Source: Gymnothorax reevesii (lineage: Eukaryota > Chordata > Actinopteri > Anguilliformes > Muraenidae). From it: DNA of 64,000 nt. The translations under genes were made by a program, and so were the position numbers. Of this stretch, positions 1 to 12,500 are shown piece after piece. Positions within the stretch are counted from its first letter, which is position 1. Each line of letters opens with the position of its first letter. The stretch lies in the NCBI GenBank assembly GCA_029721435.1, contig CM056587.1:18298667-18362666 (forward strand), in the 5' to 3' direction. Under the pieces are notes generated by a model, which was not told where the DNA came from, did no database searches, and saw only the letters and a list, made by a program, of their open reading frames with translations.

Positions 1-93
1 AACAGAATAAGACATAGTCTTCCTACAGGCATTTTAGTCTTGCATTTACAATTTACAACTTCTCTCTCATACCTTGTGGCTTTTTTTTAAATA

Positions 94-300
94 CCTGGCG
101 CAGTGGGTAGTGCTACTGACTTGCAGCAAGAAGGTTGTGGGTATTAATCCGACCTCGAGCCTTTCTGTGTGGAGTTTGCATATTCTCCTCGTGTTCGCAT
201 GCATTTTCTCGAAGTACTCTGGTTTGCTCTAAAGACACGCATGACAGGCAAACTAGAGGCAATTGCCTGTGCATATGAGTGCACGCGTGGCCCCAAATTG
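94..300 (+). repeat. fragment of a dispersed SINE-like teleost repeat
   Basis: Begins CTGGCGCAGTGGGTAGTGCT, then GCAAGAAGGTTGTGGGT, then CTTTCTGTGTGGAGTTTGC and AAAGACACGCATGACAGG. The same order of blocks occurs at 33889-34218 (+), 31200-31352 (-) and 56345-56456 (-). The GTTCGAATCC-type B box is decayed in this copy. It lies in the msl3 intron upstream of exon a. Confidence 0.7.
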
Positions 301-438
301 ACATTGGGTTGTACTGATGTCTGGATCCCCACGCTGTGGATAGAATGGTTAACTACTAACTGCCTCTGGTACTGTAGATGATGTGCCCAGCTGTTGTAGC
401 GTCATTGAAGGGAGCTGATGCGTGTGCGTGTCTCTCAG

Positions 439-579
439 AAGGAGGAGCAGGAGTCGCATGCGAAGAGGGAGTGGCTGGAGAAGGGCGGCGGAGAGGATAA
501 AACCATCAACATCGAGATCCCAGAAGTCCTGAAGAAGAAACTGGAGGACGACTGTTACCTCATCAACAAAAGGAAGAAG
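439..579 (+). CDS. msl3: msl3 exon a (start of MRG domain)
   Basis: The acceptor is TCTCTCAG before 439 and the donor is GTGAGT from 580. The exon is in phase 0 at both ends and encodes 47 residues. A charged segment ([12 protein letters not shown]) leads into [15 protein letters not shown], the first conserved block of the MRG domain, and ends INKRKK. The ATG at 418 is inside the upstream intron and is not a start codon. Earlier exons are outside the window. Confidence 0.93.
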
Positions 580-3500
580 GTGAGTGCGGCGTGTGGGGTG
601 TGTGCGTGACTGTGCTGTGTTTTCTATTTGTTATGCCTCCCCCTTCCTGAGGGGAGGGAGACGCATTGTTTTTGCCTGAATTCCCGTTGGCGTCGGCGTT
701 CCCATTCGTTACCGGAGCATAACTCTGGAACTGTTCGACCGATTCTCGCCAAATTTGATACAGTGTCTTCATGTAGATGTGCCTTTTGAGGGTTTTGAAC
801 TGCTTTTGAATTTTATTTCTTCTGTTTCCATGGCAACAGTTTGGACTTGGGCATATTGAAGGGTGGGACTCGTTTCCGGACCATAACTCTAAAATGTGAA
901 ATGGGGGAAGGGGGAGACATCTGTTTTTACGTGTGAAAACCATTCTAGTCTTGACTGTAGCTGTTCTCAGGTCCTGTTACAGACCAGCTGGAGAAAAACA
1001 CTTACATTTCTGGAGACTTTGGAATTGAGGGGTATCACCAATATGCTCAGCCCTGCAGGCACGCATATGTAAATCAGGCTGAGGAAAATGTAAACATTCA
1101 CCAAGCTCATAGCTAGTTTAACGAGCGTACGGGCGAGTATGCAAGAAACTACCCGATGCGGTCGGCGGAACCACGCACACCTAGGCAGGGTTCGATTTTT
1201 TTTTTAAAGTTTTTTTTCCCGCAGCCGTGAAAGAGACTGAAAGCAGCTGGGTTACCAAATTATCCCATAATGCATCTGAAACGGGGCACGAATGCAACAT
1301 CTGGGCATTTTTTGCGTATTGGCGATGCCCTTAACCCCTTTCTGCAGATGTAGACGCCCGCATCTATAGACCTGCAAACTGGAAGCACGCTGTTACTGTA
1401 CTCGATCACTAAATGGCACCCCCAGATCAGTTATTGAATGTTCACAAGCAAGCAGACCTCGAACGCGGTTCTGAATATGGGGAAGTTCACTCCACGCCCT
1501 GTATTTCAAGAGCTGCATGAATTAAACTCCTCAGCTAAGCCTGATGTGCAAACTGGTTAGTATCCTTGCCTATAGTATCGATCCAGCAGTTTAAAAAAAC
1601 GATATCTTGACACAGAAAAAAATCGCTATCCTCTGTAGCAACCAGATAAGCCACAGTGAGCCAACAGTATTCCAAGTAATGGTTCAGAAAAATCAGTTTT
1701 CTGAGGCAAAAAAATCGACATGGTATTGATTCTCTCACATTCTACTTTTAATTACTGTCGTCACGTACAAAAAAAATCGTAGTTTCCTACCGTGGATTTA
1801 CGCGCAGATCCATTCATTGACAAATCCAGCGCTTCTTTATATCCACCCGAGTACTGGCGTTGATAGCCAATCACTCAACCATACACTCAGGGTTTTCTGC
1901 GTAATTGTATAGTTGCACTTCATGCCCTCGCAAAGCTAAACCGGTAAAAATGTATTGATTGGCTCGTTTCTTATCCAAATCCCGAGTGTTTAAACATTTT
2001 AGAGTAAGTGAAACACATTGATTGGACAAACACAGAGCATACAAACCTATGCGTATCAGCATGTTCGGTTGTATCCTGTCTACGTTATGCACATTACGCG
2101 GTTAAAATAGACGCGATTTATAGAAAACACGTTCGCAAAACTGGCCTTGAAGTGTTCAGTTACATTTATAGGATCTAAATGAGATAAGGATATGGTCAAT
2201 TGGAATTATGTAGAATGAAACAGGACCGGAGGGTCCCTCCTACTGGATACATCGGTCTCTGGAGCAGGGATTCATGAAAAAGGTGAGGCTGATACTTTGT
2301 TATTTTTTTGTTGTTGTTGTTGTTGTTTTGTTTTTGGAATGTATACGTACTCAACAAAGTCGAATGTCGAGGTTTTTTTTCCTGTTTAAAACGCAAACTG
2401 CCCGTGCATTTGGGTGGACCCCCTGGTACGTTCATTGCACGTTTCTTTTGAATCCAGGGAGGCAATGGATTGTTCCCTGAAAGTGGAGTGTCTGTTCTGT
2501 TAAAATAAGGTATATTTCAGAATTCAGATATTACTGAGTTAGTGAGTTGCACTTGTTCCTTATAAGTGTTGAAATGAGTTTGTGAGCTTAGAAGAGGGGA
2601 CTGGTAGCTTCCATTACAGGGTGAATGTTCTAACCGTTTAATAAGAAGTTTATTTAATGCGTGTTTGTGCTGGCACTTTAAAGTAAAATGGGCAAAACTC
2701 TAAACTTTATTATGGAGAAAAGGCATGTTTTGTGTTTTGGAGTGGTTACTGGTGACCATTGATATTCAACTGCACTGAGATTGATAAATTCATACTAAAC
2801 TCAACCAGAAAATCATTTGTTCATATTAAATTTCATGCCTTAAAACTTTATTTGTGTTATATACATGATTTTTTTATGATTTGACTGGACTTCATTTTGA
2901 GACTTCGGGGAGACACTTGGATAGCTGTATAATTTGGCTAAAAGCATGTAGGTAATCTAGAATGTAATGTTGAAGATGAATTGTACTTGTGGTCAAGGAG
3001 TTTATGATCCCAGAAATGTATAGTTTTAAGCCCCAGCAGTTTTTCAATCCTCAGAATTATTTTTTTTTGCAATTTCAATGGTGAATTCTCATGAAGATTT
3101 TTTATGTTTGCAGCTCATTTTCTCTACCATAATCATGAAAATTAACTGAAATACTATGTAATTCTAAATGCTGTTAGTGTCTTTTCAGAATTGAGCCACA
3201 TTTTTCCTCTTTATGAAGCTTTAATCTTGAATTATACAGCATTAAAGTGGGTAACCCAAAAATAGCCAAATTTGGCTTCTGCACAAAGGGGTTAATTACA
3301 GGTCTGTGAACTGGGGTGTTGAAACCATCAGGACTTTGGACTGTCAAGAGTACCAGATTGTTACTGGCATTTGGAGCAAATTTGTGATGGGGAAAATACA
3401 AAAATAATCTAAATAATCAGTTTTTGCAGTGATTGTTATTGCTTAACAGTGTGAACATAGCTGGTCTCCTGACATCCCTGTGGTAGCATATGTGCTTTGA

Positions 3501-6500
3501 CGAGCGTTAAGTCAGTAGTTTGCGCATCATTTCTGAAAGGACCTGCTCTGTGTGTCTTAGCTGGTGAAGCTGCCCTGCCAGATGAACATCGTGAACATCC
3601 TGGAGTCCTACGTCAAGCACTTCGCCATAAACGCCGCATTCTCCGCCAACGAGCGGTATCGGCACCATCAGAGCTCCACGCAGACCAACCTCAACCCCCA
3701 CTACATCCCTCCAGAGAAAAAGTGAGCGCCTTCACTCTCGCTTGGTGGCATAATTGGGGACATTTAATGCTTTCTTTCCGTGTGCAGATATCCTCCCTTG
3801 TGTCTTTATAGTTGCTGATTTTATCCTACTCCTGCACCCACCTGGATGTTCAGACTCTTAGTGTTTTTTTCCACTTGGCATTTAATCTCATCTCTGATGA
3901 ATTAAAAACATTGGCCTTCAGAACCATGCAGAATCCTTATCATTATCACATCATAACTAATGCGCAGCTGTCCAATCTATCCAAGGATCAGAAATGAAAA
4001 GGACGTTAGAAGGACAGTTTCATACGCACAGGTTGAACGTACTCCTGGGATAAAATCAATTTTACTGGAGATTCTTCATGCAAAATTTGATACAGTCCAG
4101 GACTAAGCTTAACCCTCTAAACCTACAGACCCATGTATCGGTTCATAAAATCCAGCTGCTATATTCAAACCTGCAGAACTTCTGGCCGATTTTAAATTGT
4201 CGCAGAGATACCACTGTTTCCAACAATCCCAAATGCCTCCTGCTGAATTACCGGGAAATGTGTATAAAATCATGCTCAAGATGTAGATATTTTGCATTTG
4301 ATGTACTGTTGTGGTCATAAAAACATGGTGTCCTGGGTTTGAATATTTCTCTCAGTATAAGTGTGATGTAGCTTCAGTGAAGTGCTGCAACCAGCAGATA
4401 CAGAATATTCGACTCAAGATTCAATACTTTATTGCCATGTCAACGTTGTCGATTAGAATTTGTTTCAGTGGGCCTCACACACTGACAGACCCACACTCAT
4501 TGACCACATTCCACGCCAAAAAAAAACAATCAAGATAAATCCAACAATAAGATGAAATCAATCAAACAATAAAAAACTAACAGTAAGATCAAATCAATCA
4601 GTAGGAAATACAGTGCCCTCAATAATTATTGGCACCCCTGGTTAAGTTGTGTTCTTTTAGCTTCTAATAAATTCAGTTTTTTTCTAAATAATATAGGACC
4701 ACAGTGAAAAAAGAGGAAAATCCAACCTTTAATTCAAGTGCATTTATTCAGTGGGGAAAAAATCCCACATTGAGAAATAATTCTTTTACTTCAAATCATG
4801 TGTGCCACAATTATTAGCACCCCCGATGTTAATACTTTGTACAACCCCCTTTTGCCAACAAAACAGCACCTAATCTTCTCCTATAATGTTTCACAAGATG
4901 GGGAAAATACAGAAAGAGGGATCTTTGACCATTCCTCTTAGCACAATCTCTCTAAATCATCCAGCGACCGGGGTCCCCTCCTCTGCACTCTCCTCTTCAG
5001 CTCACTCCACAGGTTTTCAATGGGGTTGAGGTCTGGGGACTGAGATGGCCATGGGAGGAGCTTGATTCTGTGTCTGGTGAACCATTTCTGTGTAGATTTG
5101 GCCCTATGTTTAGGGTCATTATCTTGCTGAAAGACCCAGTGACGACCCATCTTCAGCTTTCAGGCAGAGGCCACCAGATTTGATTTAAAATGTCCTGGTA
5201 TTTCAAAGCGTTCATGATGCCGTGCACCCTAACAAGGTTCCCAGGCCCTCTGGAAGAGAAACAGGCCCACAGCATCACCGATCCTCCCCCATACTTCACA
5301 GTGGACATGAGGTACTTTTCTGCATACTCATCTTTTGTGTTCCACCAGACCTACTTAAGAGTGTTTGTTGTCAGAAAGCTCTATCTTGGTCTGACCAAAG
5401 CACATGGTCCCAGTTGAAGTCCCAGTACCGCTTAGCGAACTCCAGATGTTTGCCTTTATGATTGTGAGTGAGAAAAGGTTTTCCGTGCCTGCCTCCCAAA
5501 CAGCTTGTTGGCATGTTGATGGCACCTGATGGTTGTTTTCGGAGACTTTGTGACCCCAAGATGCTACCATTTGTTGCAACTCTTTAACAGTGAGCTTTGG
5601 AGAACTTTTTATTTCTCTTACCATCCTCCTCACTGTGTGTGGTGGCAAAATAACCTTGCGTCCTCATCCAGGCTTGTTTACCACTGTTCCAGTTGTTTTA
5701 AACTTCTTAATGATTCCTCTGACAGTAGATATGGGCAAGTGCAGGCAAGTGGCTATTTTTTTGTCGCCATTGCCTGACTTGTGAAGGTCGACACACATCT
5801 GTCTTACTTGAATGGTGTGTTCCTTTGTCTTTACCATGTTTAATAGTGGATAAGAGAAATGGCCTCTGTGTCACATCATACTTATACCCCAGGGAAACAG
5901 CAAGTCATGATTTACTAATTAAATGTTCCTAGATACTCTGATCAACTTTGTAAACTACTGTAGAAATGACAGAAATACTTCAATTACATTTATTTCCTAG
6001 GAATTGTTATGGGTGCCAATAATTGTGGGAAAATTATGAAAAATAATTACCTCTTCGTCAGGGAGTAACCTTAAAATTCACTTGAGTTGAAGGTTACATT
6101 TTTCTACAATTTTCAGTGTGAGAGTATGCTTCTGCAATGAAAATTAAATTTATTTTAAGGCTTTGAACACATCTTAACCAGGGGCGCTAATAATTATCGA
6201 GGGCACTGTAAATACTAAGCCCTGTGGAAAATGGCCGCAGTAAAATGAACAATAAATAAGCACATAAATAAATAAGTACTGCACATAAAACCATAAGACA
6301 GTTCCAGCCCCGTGATTAAAACTTGTGTTGCTAATAAGTGTTATAAAGTGTTCAGGAGTTGGACAGCTTGGGGGTATGTGCTGTTCTGCAATCTGCTAGT
6401 TCTGGTCTTGATGCTCTTCAGTCTTTTTTGTGAGGGGATAAAGTGAAAAGGGCGGTGAGCTGGGTGGGAGGCGTCCTTTAAAATCCTCGGGCCTTTTTTC

Positions 6501-9500
6501 TGCAGCCTGGCAGAGAGTGATGGGATCTCACACCCAGTAATTTTTGATGCGGCGCGCACCACCTGGTTCTGCTGCCTCTTCTCCTCTGCGGACACACTGT
6601 CCTACATTAACATTGTCTTACAATATGGAAAAAATAATTTTTCCGAAATTGACCCCACTTAAGAAAAACTTAAGTGAAAAGTTAGTGTTAAAGGGCTAAT
6701 CTTGTCTGCAATGGCCTTGAGGATTTTTTTTTTTTGCTCATCTGTAGGATGGTTTTGCGGTAGCTTCACCTGTCACTTTTTATGTGGCGTGTGGCATGAG
6801 TGAAGCATCTTGAAAGGTGGCTCATGGTCTCTGCTGAAGTCTGATTTTCCCCCCCAGTGAGGAGCTCTGTAAGGAGATGGTGGACGGCCTGCGCATCACC
6901 TTCGACTTCACCCTTCCCATGATCCTGCTCTATCCGTATGAGCAGGCTCAGTTCAAGAAGGTCAGCTCCTCCAAACTCTTCTTGCCAATCAGAGACGCAG
7001 CTGCGGGGTCTAGCAGGTGAGGCGCACGCAGTTTTCCACCAATGACTTACCTGCAGGTCTGGGAGGGATGCACTGTTTGACCAATGACACATCTCTATGA
7101 TAACATAAAATAACATGAGAGGCAAGAACAGGCCGTTCAGCCCAACTAGGCTCGCCACTTTCTTTTTACTATTGTGAATATATCAGTTCCGATACTCAAT
7201 GTCTCAATGGTATCAAGCTTCAAGTCAAGTCTGGTCTTGAAAATTCCCAAGGTTTCTGCCTCAAAAATATGGTCAGGCAAGCTGTTCCACATCTGAATTA
7301 CTCTTTGGGTGAAAGAATATTTCCTAATATCCTTGCTAAATTTACTCTTGGTCAACTTCCATTTGTGACCCTGAGTTCTACTAACCGAACTTGGCCGAAG
7401 GAATCCTACATAATTCACTTTTTTAATGCCTTTAACATATTTAAAGACCTCAATCAAATCACTCCTTGGTCTCCTTTTCCTAAGACTAAAGAGATTAGGG
7501 ATCTTCAGCCTCTTCTCATAGCTTTCATCTTTTATACCCGGAAATAGGCTTAGTTGCTCTTCTCTGAACTTTTTCTAGAGCCTCTATATCTTTCTTAAAG
7601 TATGGTCCCCAGAACTGTACACAATACTCGTTGTACAAATACGTGTTGTACAAAAGAAGCATCACCTCCTTAGATTTGTCCTCTATACTTTTGGCAATGT
7701 ATTCAAATTATCTTATCTTGGGGAGAGACTGTTTCACCGATGAATTGACTGTAACATCTGGGAGATTGGGGATGAACTGTAATTGACAAAAGAAATGAAT
7801 AGGGGTGTAACGATTCTGAATCGATGTTTTTTAAGGCATAGGACTGCCATGAGGTGAACATCAAGCTTTCCGTTTTCCTTTATTAAACCTGACGCAGTCT
7901 TGAACAAAAGTGTCAAAGGGCATGAGAAATACTTCCGGGGAAAAAAACTAGACTGGCATATCAGTATTTTTTGGTGACATGCTGCACGGAGCTATGTAAA
8001 GAACTACAGTATCGTCTCCTTTTAAGCAATTTGGTTACTCTCATCTTGTCCCTGTTTACTTTGCTCAATTAGCAATCAAACGGGGGATTCGCTTATTTAC
8101 TTTGCTGAATGAGTAGAGCTGTCTAAGACAGCATGTTTGATTGCCGCATTCTGAAAGTTAAATGGGCATAGATTTGCAAGAACGTGTATTTGGCCATTGC
8201 CTGTGATTTTGATCATTTATTGCTCACGTTCACGTTTCATCCACTTTAATGTTTTCCATCTTGTGTATCTTTTAGACGCTTGAAATCCAGGACAATCTGA
8301 AAAGAAATCTCTTTATTTTTATTTTATCTTTTATAGATCTCCTAAAAATACTACAATGAGAGATGAAATGCTGAGTTGGGATGTGGCGATGTTGAATGAG
8401 GATTTTTTTTTTTTTTTAAGTGCGATGAGACAACTTGCCGTCATGTGTTGTGAAGGCAGTTGCGTGTAATTCCTTGAAACATACACACCTGAAGCGGCTT
8501 AAAACGATTTAAAATGTCTTCGGGAAGAAGCCTGAGTTTAGATTTCACTAATTGCTGGAGCTCTGCCCTTCCTTAAATCTGCTCCCATGTACTTGGCCTA
8601 AATAACAATCAAGAAATTTAGCCAGTTGCCTATAACGATTAAGCTGTGATTGTGAAAAGCAGACAAACATAAATGAGCTACGGTGTTGGATTGAAAAAAT
8701 GCCAGTTTTAATAATTTGAAAAAATCTTCCCCTGAATTACATCTCTCATTGTAGCATTTTACAACATTATTCAAGATTAATTTAAAACAGATTTGTTTTA
8801 AGATTGCCCTTGAGTTTAAGCATCTAAAAAATACACAAGGTGGAAAACATTCTGAAAAGTGGATGAAACGTGAATGTGAGATAATTTACCACAGTCGCAC
8901 AAAATGGCGTGGCAATGGCAATCATGTTCATGCAAATCTGTGATATTCTATGGCCATTTAAATTTCAAAATGCAGCAATCAAACATGCTGTCTTAAACAG
9001 CTCTACTCATTCAACTTAAAAAGTAAACTTATTTGATTTGTGTTAATTAACTCTAAAGACTTGGGTGACCGTATTTGCAAGATTCAATTTTATGATGTTT
9101 CATTTTTAATTTGTGGCTTTTGTTCAGGGCAGTATTTTGTTCAAGTTGAAGTGAGAGGCCACTTTGTATGCCGCACTTGGTAGAAAAATATGGGCCAAAC
9201 GTTATTTTCCTTGACATTTCAACTAATAATAGCCATGACATAGAAGCGCCATTATTATGTGGTATTATTATACAGCGACACTCGAGCCCCTCTTTGTAAG
9301 GTTGTCATAAGACTGTCATAAGAAGCTGTCACTGGATGGCCCAGCAAAACGAGTCTGTTTGTATCTTTTGTCGTTTTTATCGGTAAATGGTGGTCTCATC
9401 TGTCATAATATTCAGGAAAAAAAGTATGAAGGAATTTGACGTAAAATTGGTTCACCTGTAATGCAATTTTATGAAAGTTGCTCTGCCCTATACGCTGCAT

Positions 9501-12500
9501 AACCTGTTTGTGTAGTCACTTTGTGAGTTGTCTCCCCCTACTGGCCACAGTGAGACAGTGTATCTCTATAATGAGCTACCGACTTCCTGTTTCCTCTGCA
9601 TATCGCCCTCCGCGCGGCCTCTCTAAATGCAGGCAGGCAATATCTGCCGCCGCATATCATCCTCCATTCGCCGTGACGGATCACCCCGAATACAGGGCGA
9701 GATTCTTAACGTTGTTACGGAGCGCTCAGTAATGGAGACGGCCTGCGCTGAAGAGCTGCTGCTTCCTTTCGTTTATCCTGATTATTACTGGTGAATTTTG
9801 GATGATAAAAGTGGGATTTCATTAGTTAAAATGGAAGTCGTAGCAGGAGTTTAAAAAAAAAAAAGAAAAGAAAAACCATGGATGTTGGCTGTCAGTTAAC
9901 CCTTCTACAGGTCATAAGACATTTTCTCACCATTGGCTTACCTGTTGAGCGACATTATAAATACACTTACTGAGGTCTTCATTGTGACCACAGATATGGT
10001 TAATAAACTGTTAATACAAAAAGGTATGTTATTTGATTTTAAAGTGGTAATCCGTAAAATTTGAATTGGTTTGTTTATATTGACATCTTTGGGAGTAACC
10101 TGTAATTGGAGGTGCGCCTCTGGACCTCATTTCCCATAACTCTTGGCGAGACCCAACTGAGTCTCCTGTGTGACGTCGGTAAATTGAGGGCTCTTGCCAG
10201 TTCCACGACTCCTCAACTCTCATGCAGACGAGAAAGATGCTCTTTGATACAGCAATTGAACTCAATAAAAGTAAAAATTATGTAACGTTAGTCATCTATT
10301 AGCATCATCTCATTCCAGTAACATGTTAGGCTATTGTGATTAATCGATTAACTTAAAGGGCTGCCAACTCTCACGCATTCGCCGTGAGAATTTGTGCTTC
10401 ATTCACATTCCCGTGCTGTAGTCAGTAATTATTCAATCAACAAAATGCATGTTTTACTATCGTTCAAATTGTTTAAATGAAATAAGACCATTTGAAACTT
10501 TTTTTAATGCAATTCCAATGCTTCCAACCCCTGAAGAAAAGCGTGAGAATTCCAGAATCATAGTTCTCATATTACTAGTGGCGAAATCCACCATAATACA
10601 TGTGAAACTGGAACTTTAATGCACAAGGACTTCAAATCAATTCCGCCTGAGAATCACTAGTCTGATGGATTTATTTATTTATTTATTTATTTTTTTTTTT
10701 ATAGCCCGCCACCACCCCCCCCCCTCTTTGGAGGACAACTTTGTTTTTATTTTCAGTTGAGAAAATGCAAATTAAACAGCAGAAAACAGCACTGATAGAA
10801 TAATTTATGACTACAGCATAGGAACGTGAATATGTGATTTAAACTTAAGCCTAATATGTAAAAAATTGAGAGCCCTGTGTAAATGATGAAAACGGTAGGT
10901 GGTTAACAGGTAATGTTTTAACTTTTTTTTTTTTTTTTTTTAATAAAAATAATTTGTCGAGACTGTTAACGTAGCTTTTTTCCTGTTTGCTCCCTGAAAT
11001 TACTTTATAATTTTAGTTTCAGTAGTAGCCTCAACAGAGACTCAGCTAACGTTAGTTTCTACTGTGCACAGTATAGCTACACAGTATGGTATTTGCCATT
11101 ACTATTGGGTAGATGTCAGAAGGGATCCAGTAGCGGTACTTTCCACTTCTTGGAAGGCTGCATTTTTAACAGTCCTCCCTTAATTCCATCCCTAAAACTG
11201 ACATATAGTGTAAGGGACAAGTTAGATTTAGGGTTAGGGGATAGAGCCAATATTCAGGTTAAGGAAAGTACCACTACTGGACCCCTTCTGATGTCTACCT
11301 TGCCATTGCTTCTCCCGCGGTTCCTTACTTCCTTCAAGCTAGCTTGCGGATCCTCCTACCCTCTGGACAGACCAAACACTGCTTACTGACGTAAAATGCG
11401 TCACTAAATGTGCGCCTGTATTTGAATGTAGCGTTGGAATGTCAGACACACTGATCGCTTTACCTGGCAAAGAATGAAATACAAGTGCTTTCATCAGTGG
11501 GTCGCAGGCCCAATCACTGTTGTTTTATCCCCCCTCTCATAGACACTGACTTAACAGACAGTAACGAGACGGAAATCCTACGGATTACCACTTTAAGAAA
11601 AATTCCCAGGGTGGTGCTGTATAACTGCCAGAAAATGGAACCGTTAAGGGGATAAAGTAAATGAGTGTTGAGGCTGCGGTAGATTTGTGCCTTATTTCTG
11701 TTTCTTTGAGTGTTGCATAAGTGAGCTGCATGGCTGTGCTCTGCCCACCTCTCTAAAGGCGTCTATGAAGGGCTGACTACTCTCCGTCTCCTCTACAGGG
11801 ATCGCTCTCCCAGCCCCGCGGGGTTAAACCCTCTCACTCCGCAGTCCTCCGACAGCCAGCCGCCTCTCAGCGAGCCTTCCACGCCCAAGCGCCGCCGGAC
11901 CGACCCCGACGCGCCCCAGTCTCTCCGGCGCTCCACTCGACACACCTCCGGCAGCGAGAGGCTTTCGGAGAGCGGGGCGTCTCCCCAGCCCAAACGCCGG
12001 CACACCGACACCCCAGCCCCGCTCCCCAAATTCTTCCTCAGTCTGGAGAAGAGTACGCTGCCACCTACCTCATTCCCACTCTGCCTGCCATTACACTGCC
12101 TGTCCTGTAGGGGGCAGCTGATATGCATAACATGAGCAATTGATTAGATATAGATTGTGGATTAGGTATGGCTTGGTTTGACCCACGGAAAAGCAGGATT
12201 TTTAGAGTGCGTTTTTAACAGCCTAAGTTTGTGTTTGAGAACATTGCTCTCTTTGACTACCAGTACTGCTTCTTGCTTCAAAATATGTGTATAAGAACTT
12301 TGAAATCACAAACCGTGAGCATCATAATTGACAGTTACATATATTTTGGTGTTTTGCTTCTTTTGGCTGAGTTTATCACTAGATCTGAATCTAAATGAAC
12401 ATGCCTTTTGCATTCAGAAGAAGAGATTGCCGGCAAAAGGTTGCTGCAGTACAGGCCTGGCAGAGCATCATCAGGGAAGATGCCCAACATCTGTTGATGT

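Larger units (their letters stand above)
10040..11596. mobile_element. composite DNA element bounded by TAAAGTGGTAATCCGTA termini
   Basis: The left end (10040-10057) TAAAGTGGTAATCCGTA and right end (about 11579-11595) TACGGATTACCACTTTA are perfect inverted 17-mers. Between them lie at least two other repeats, at 10357-10640 and 11101-11299, so the original element was shorter and has been invaded. No transposase is visible. The flanking target-site duplication is unclear. Confidence 0.55.

Noticed and set aside
418..438. In-frame ATG just upstream of msl3 exon a
   Set aside because: It precedes a TCTCTCAG acceptor and is intronic; MSL3 needs its chromodomain exons further upstream.
11220..11240. 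Telomere-like TTAGGGTTAGGG
   Set aside because: Only two units inside a MITE, and similar at 18590; not an interstitial telomere array.
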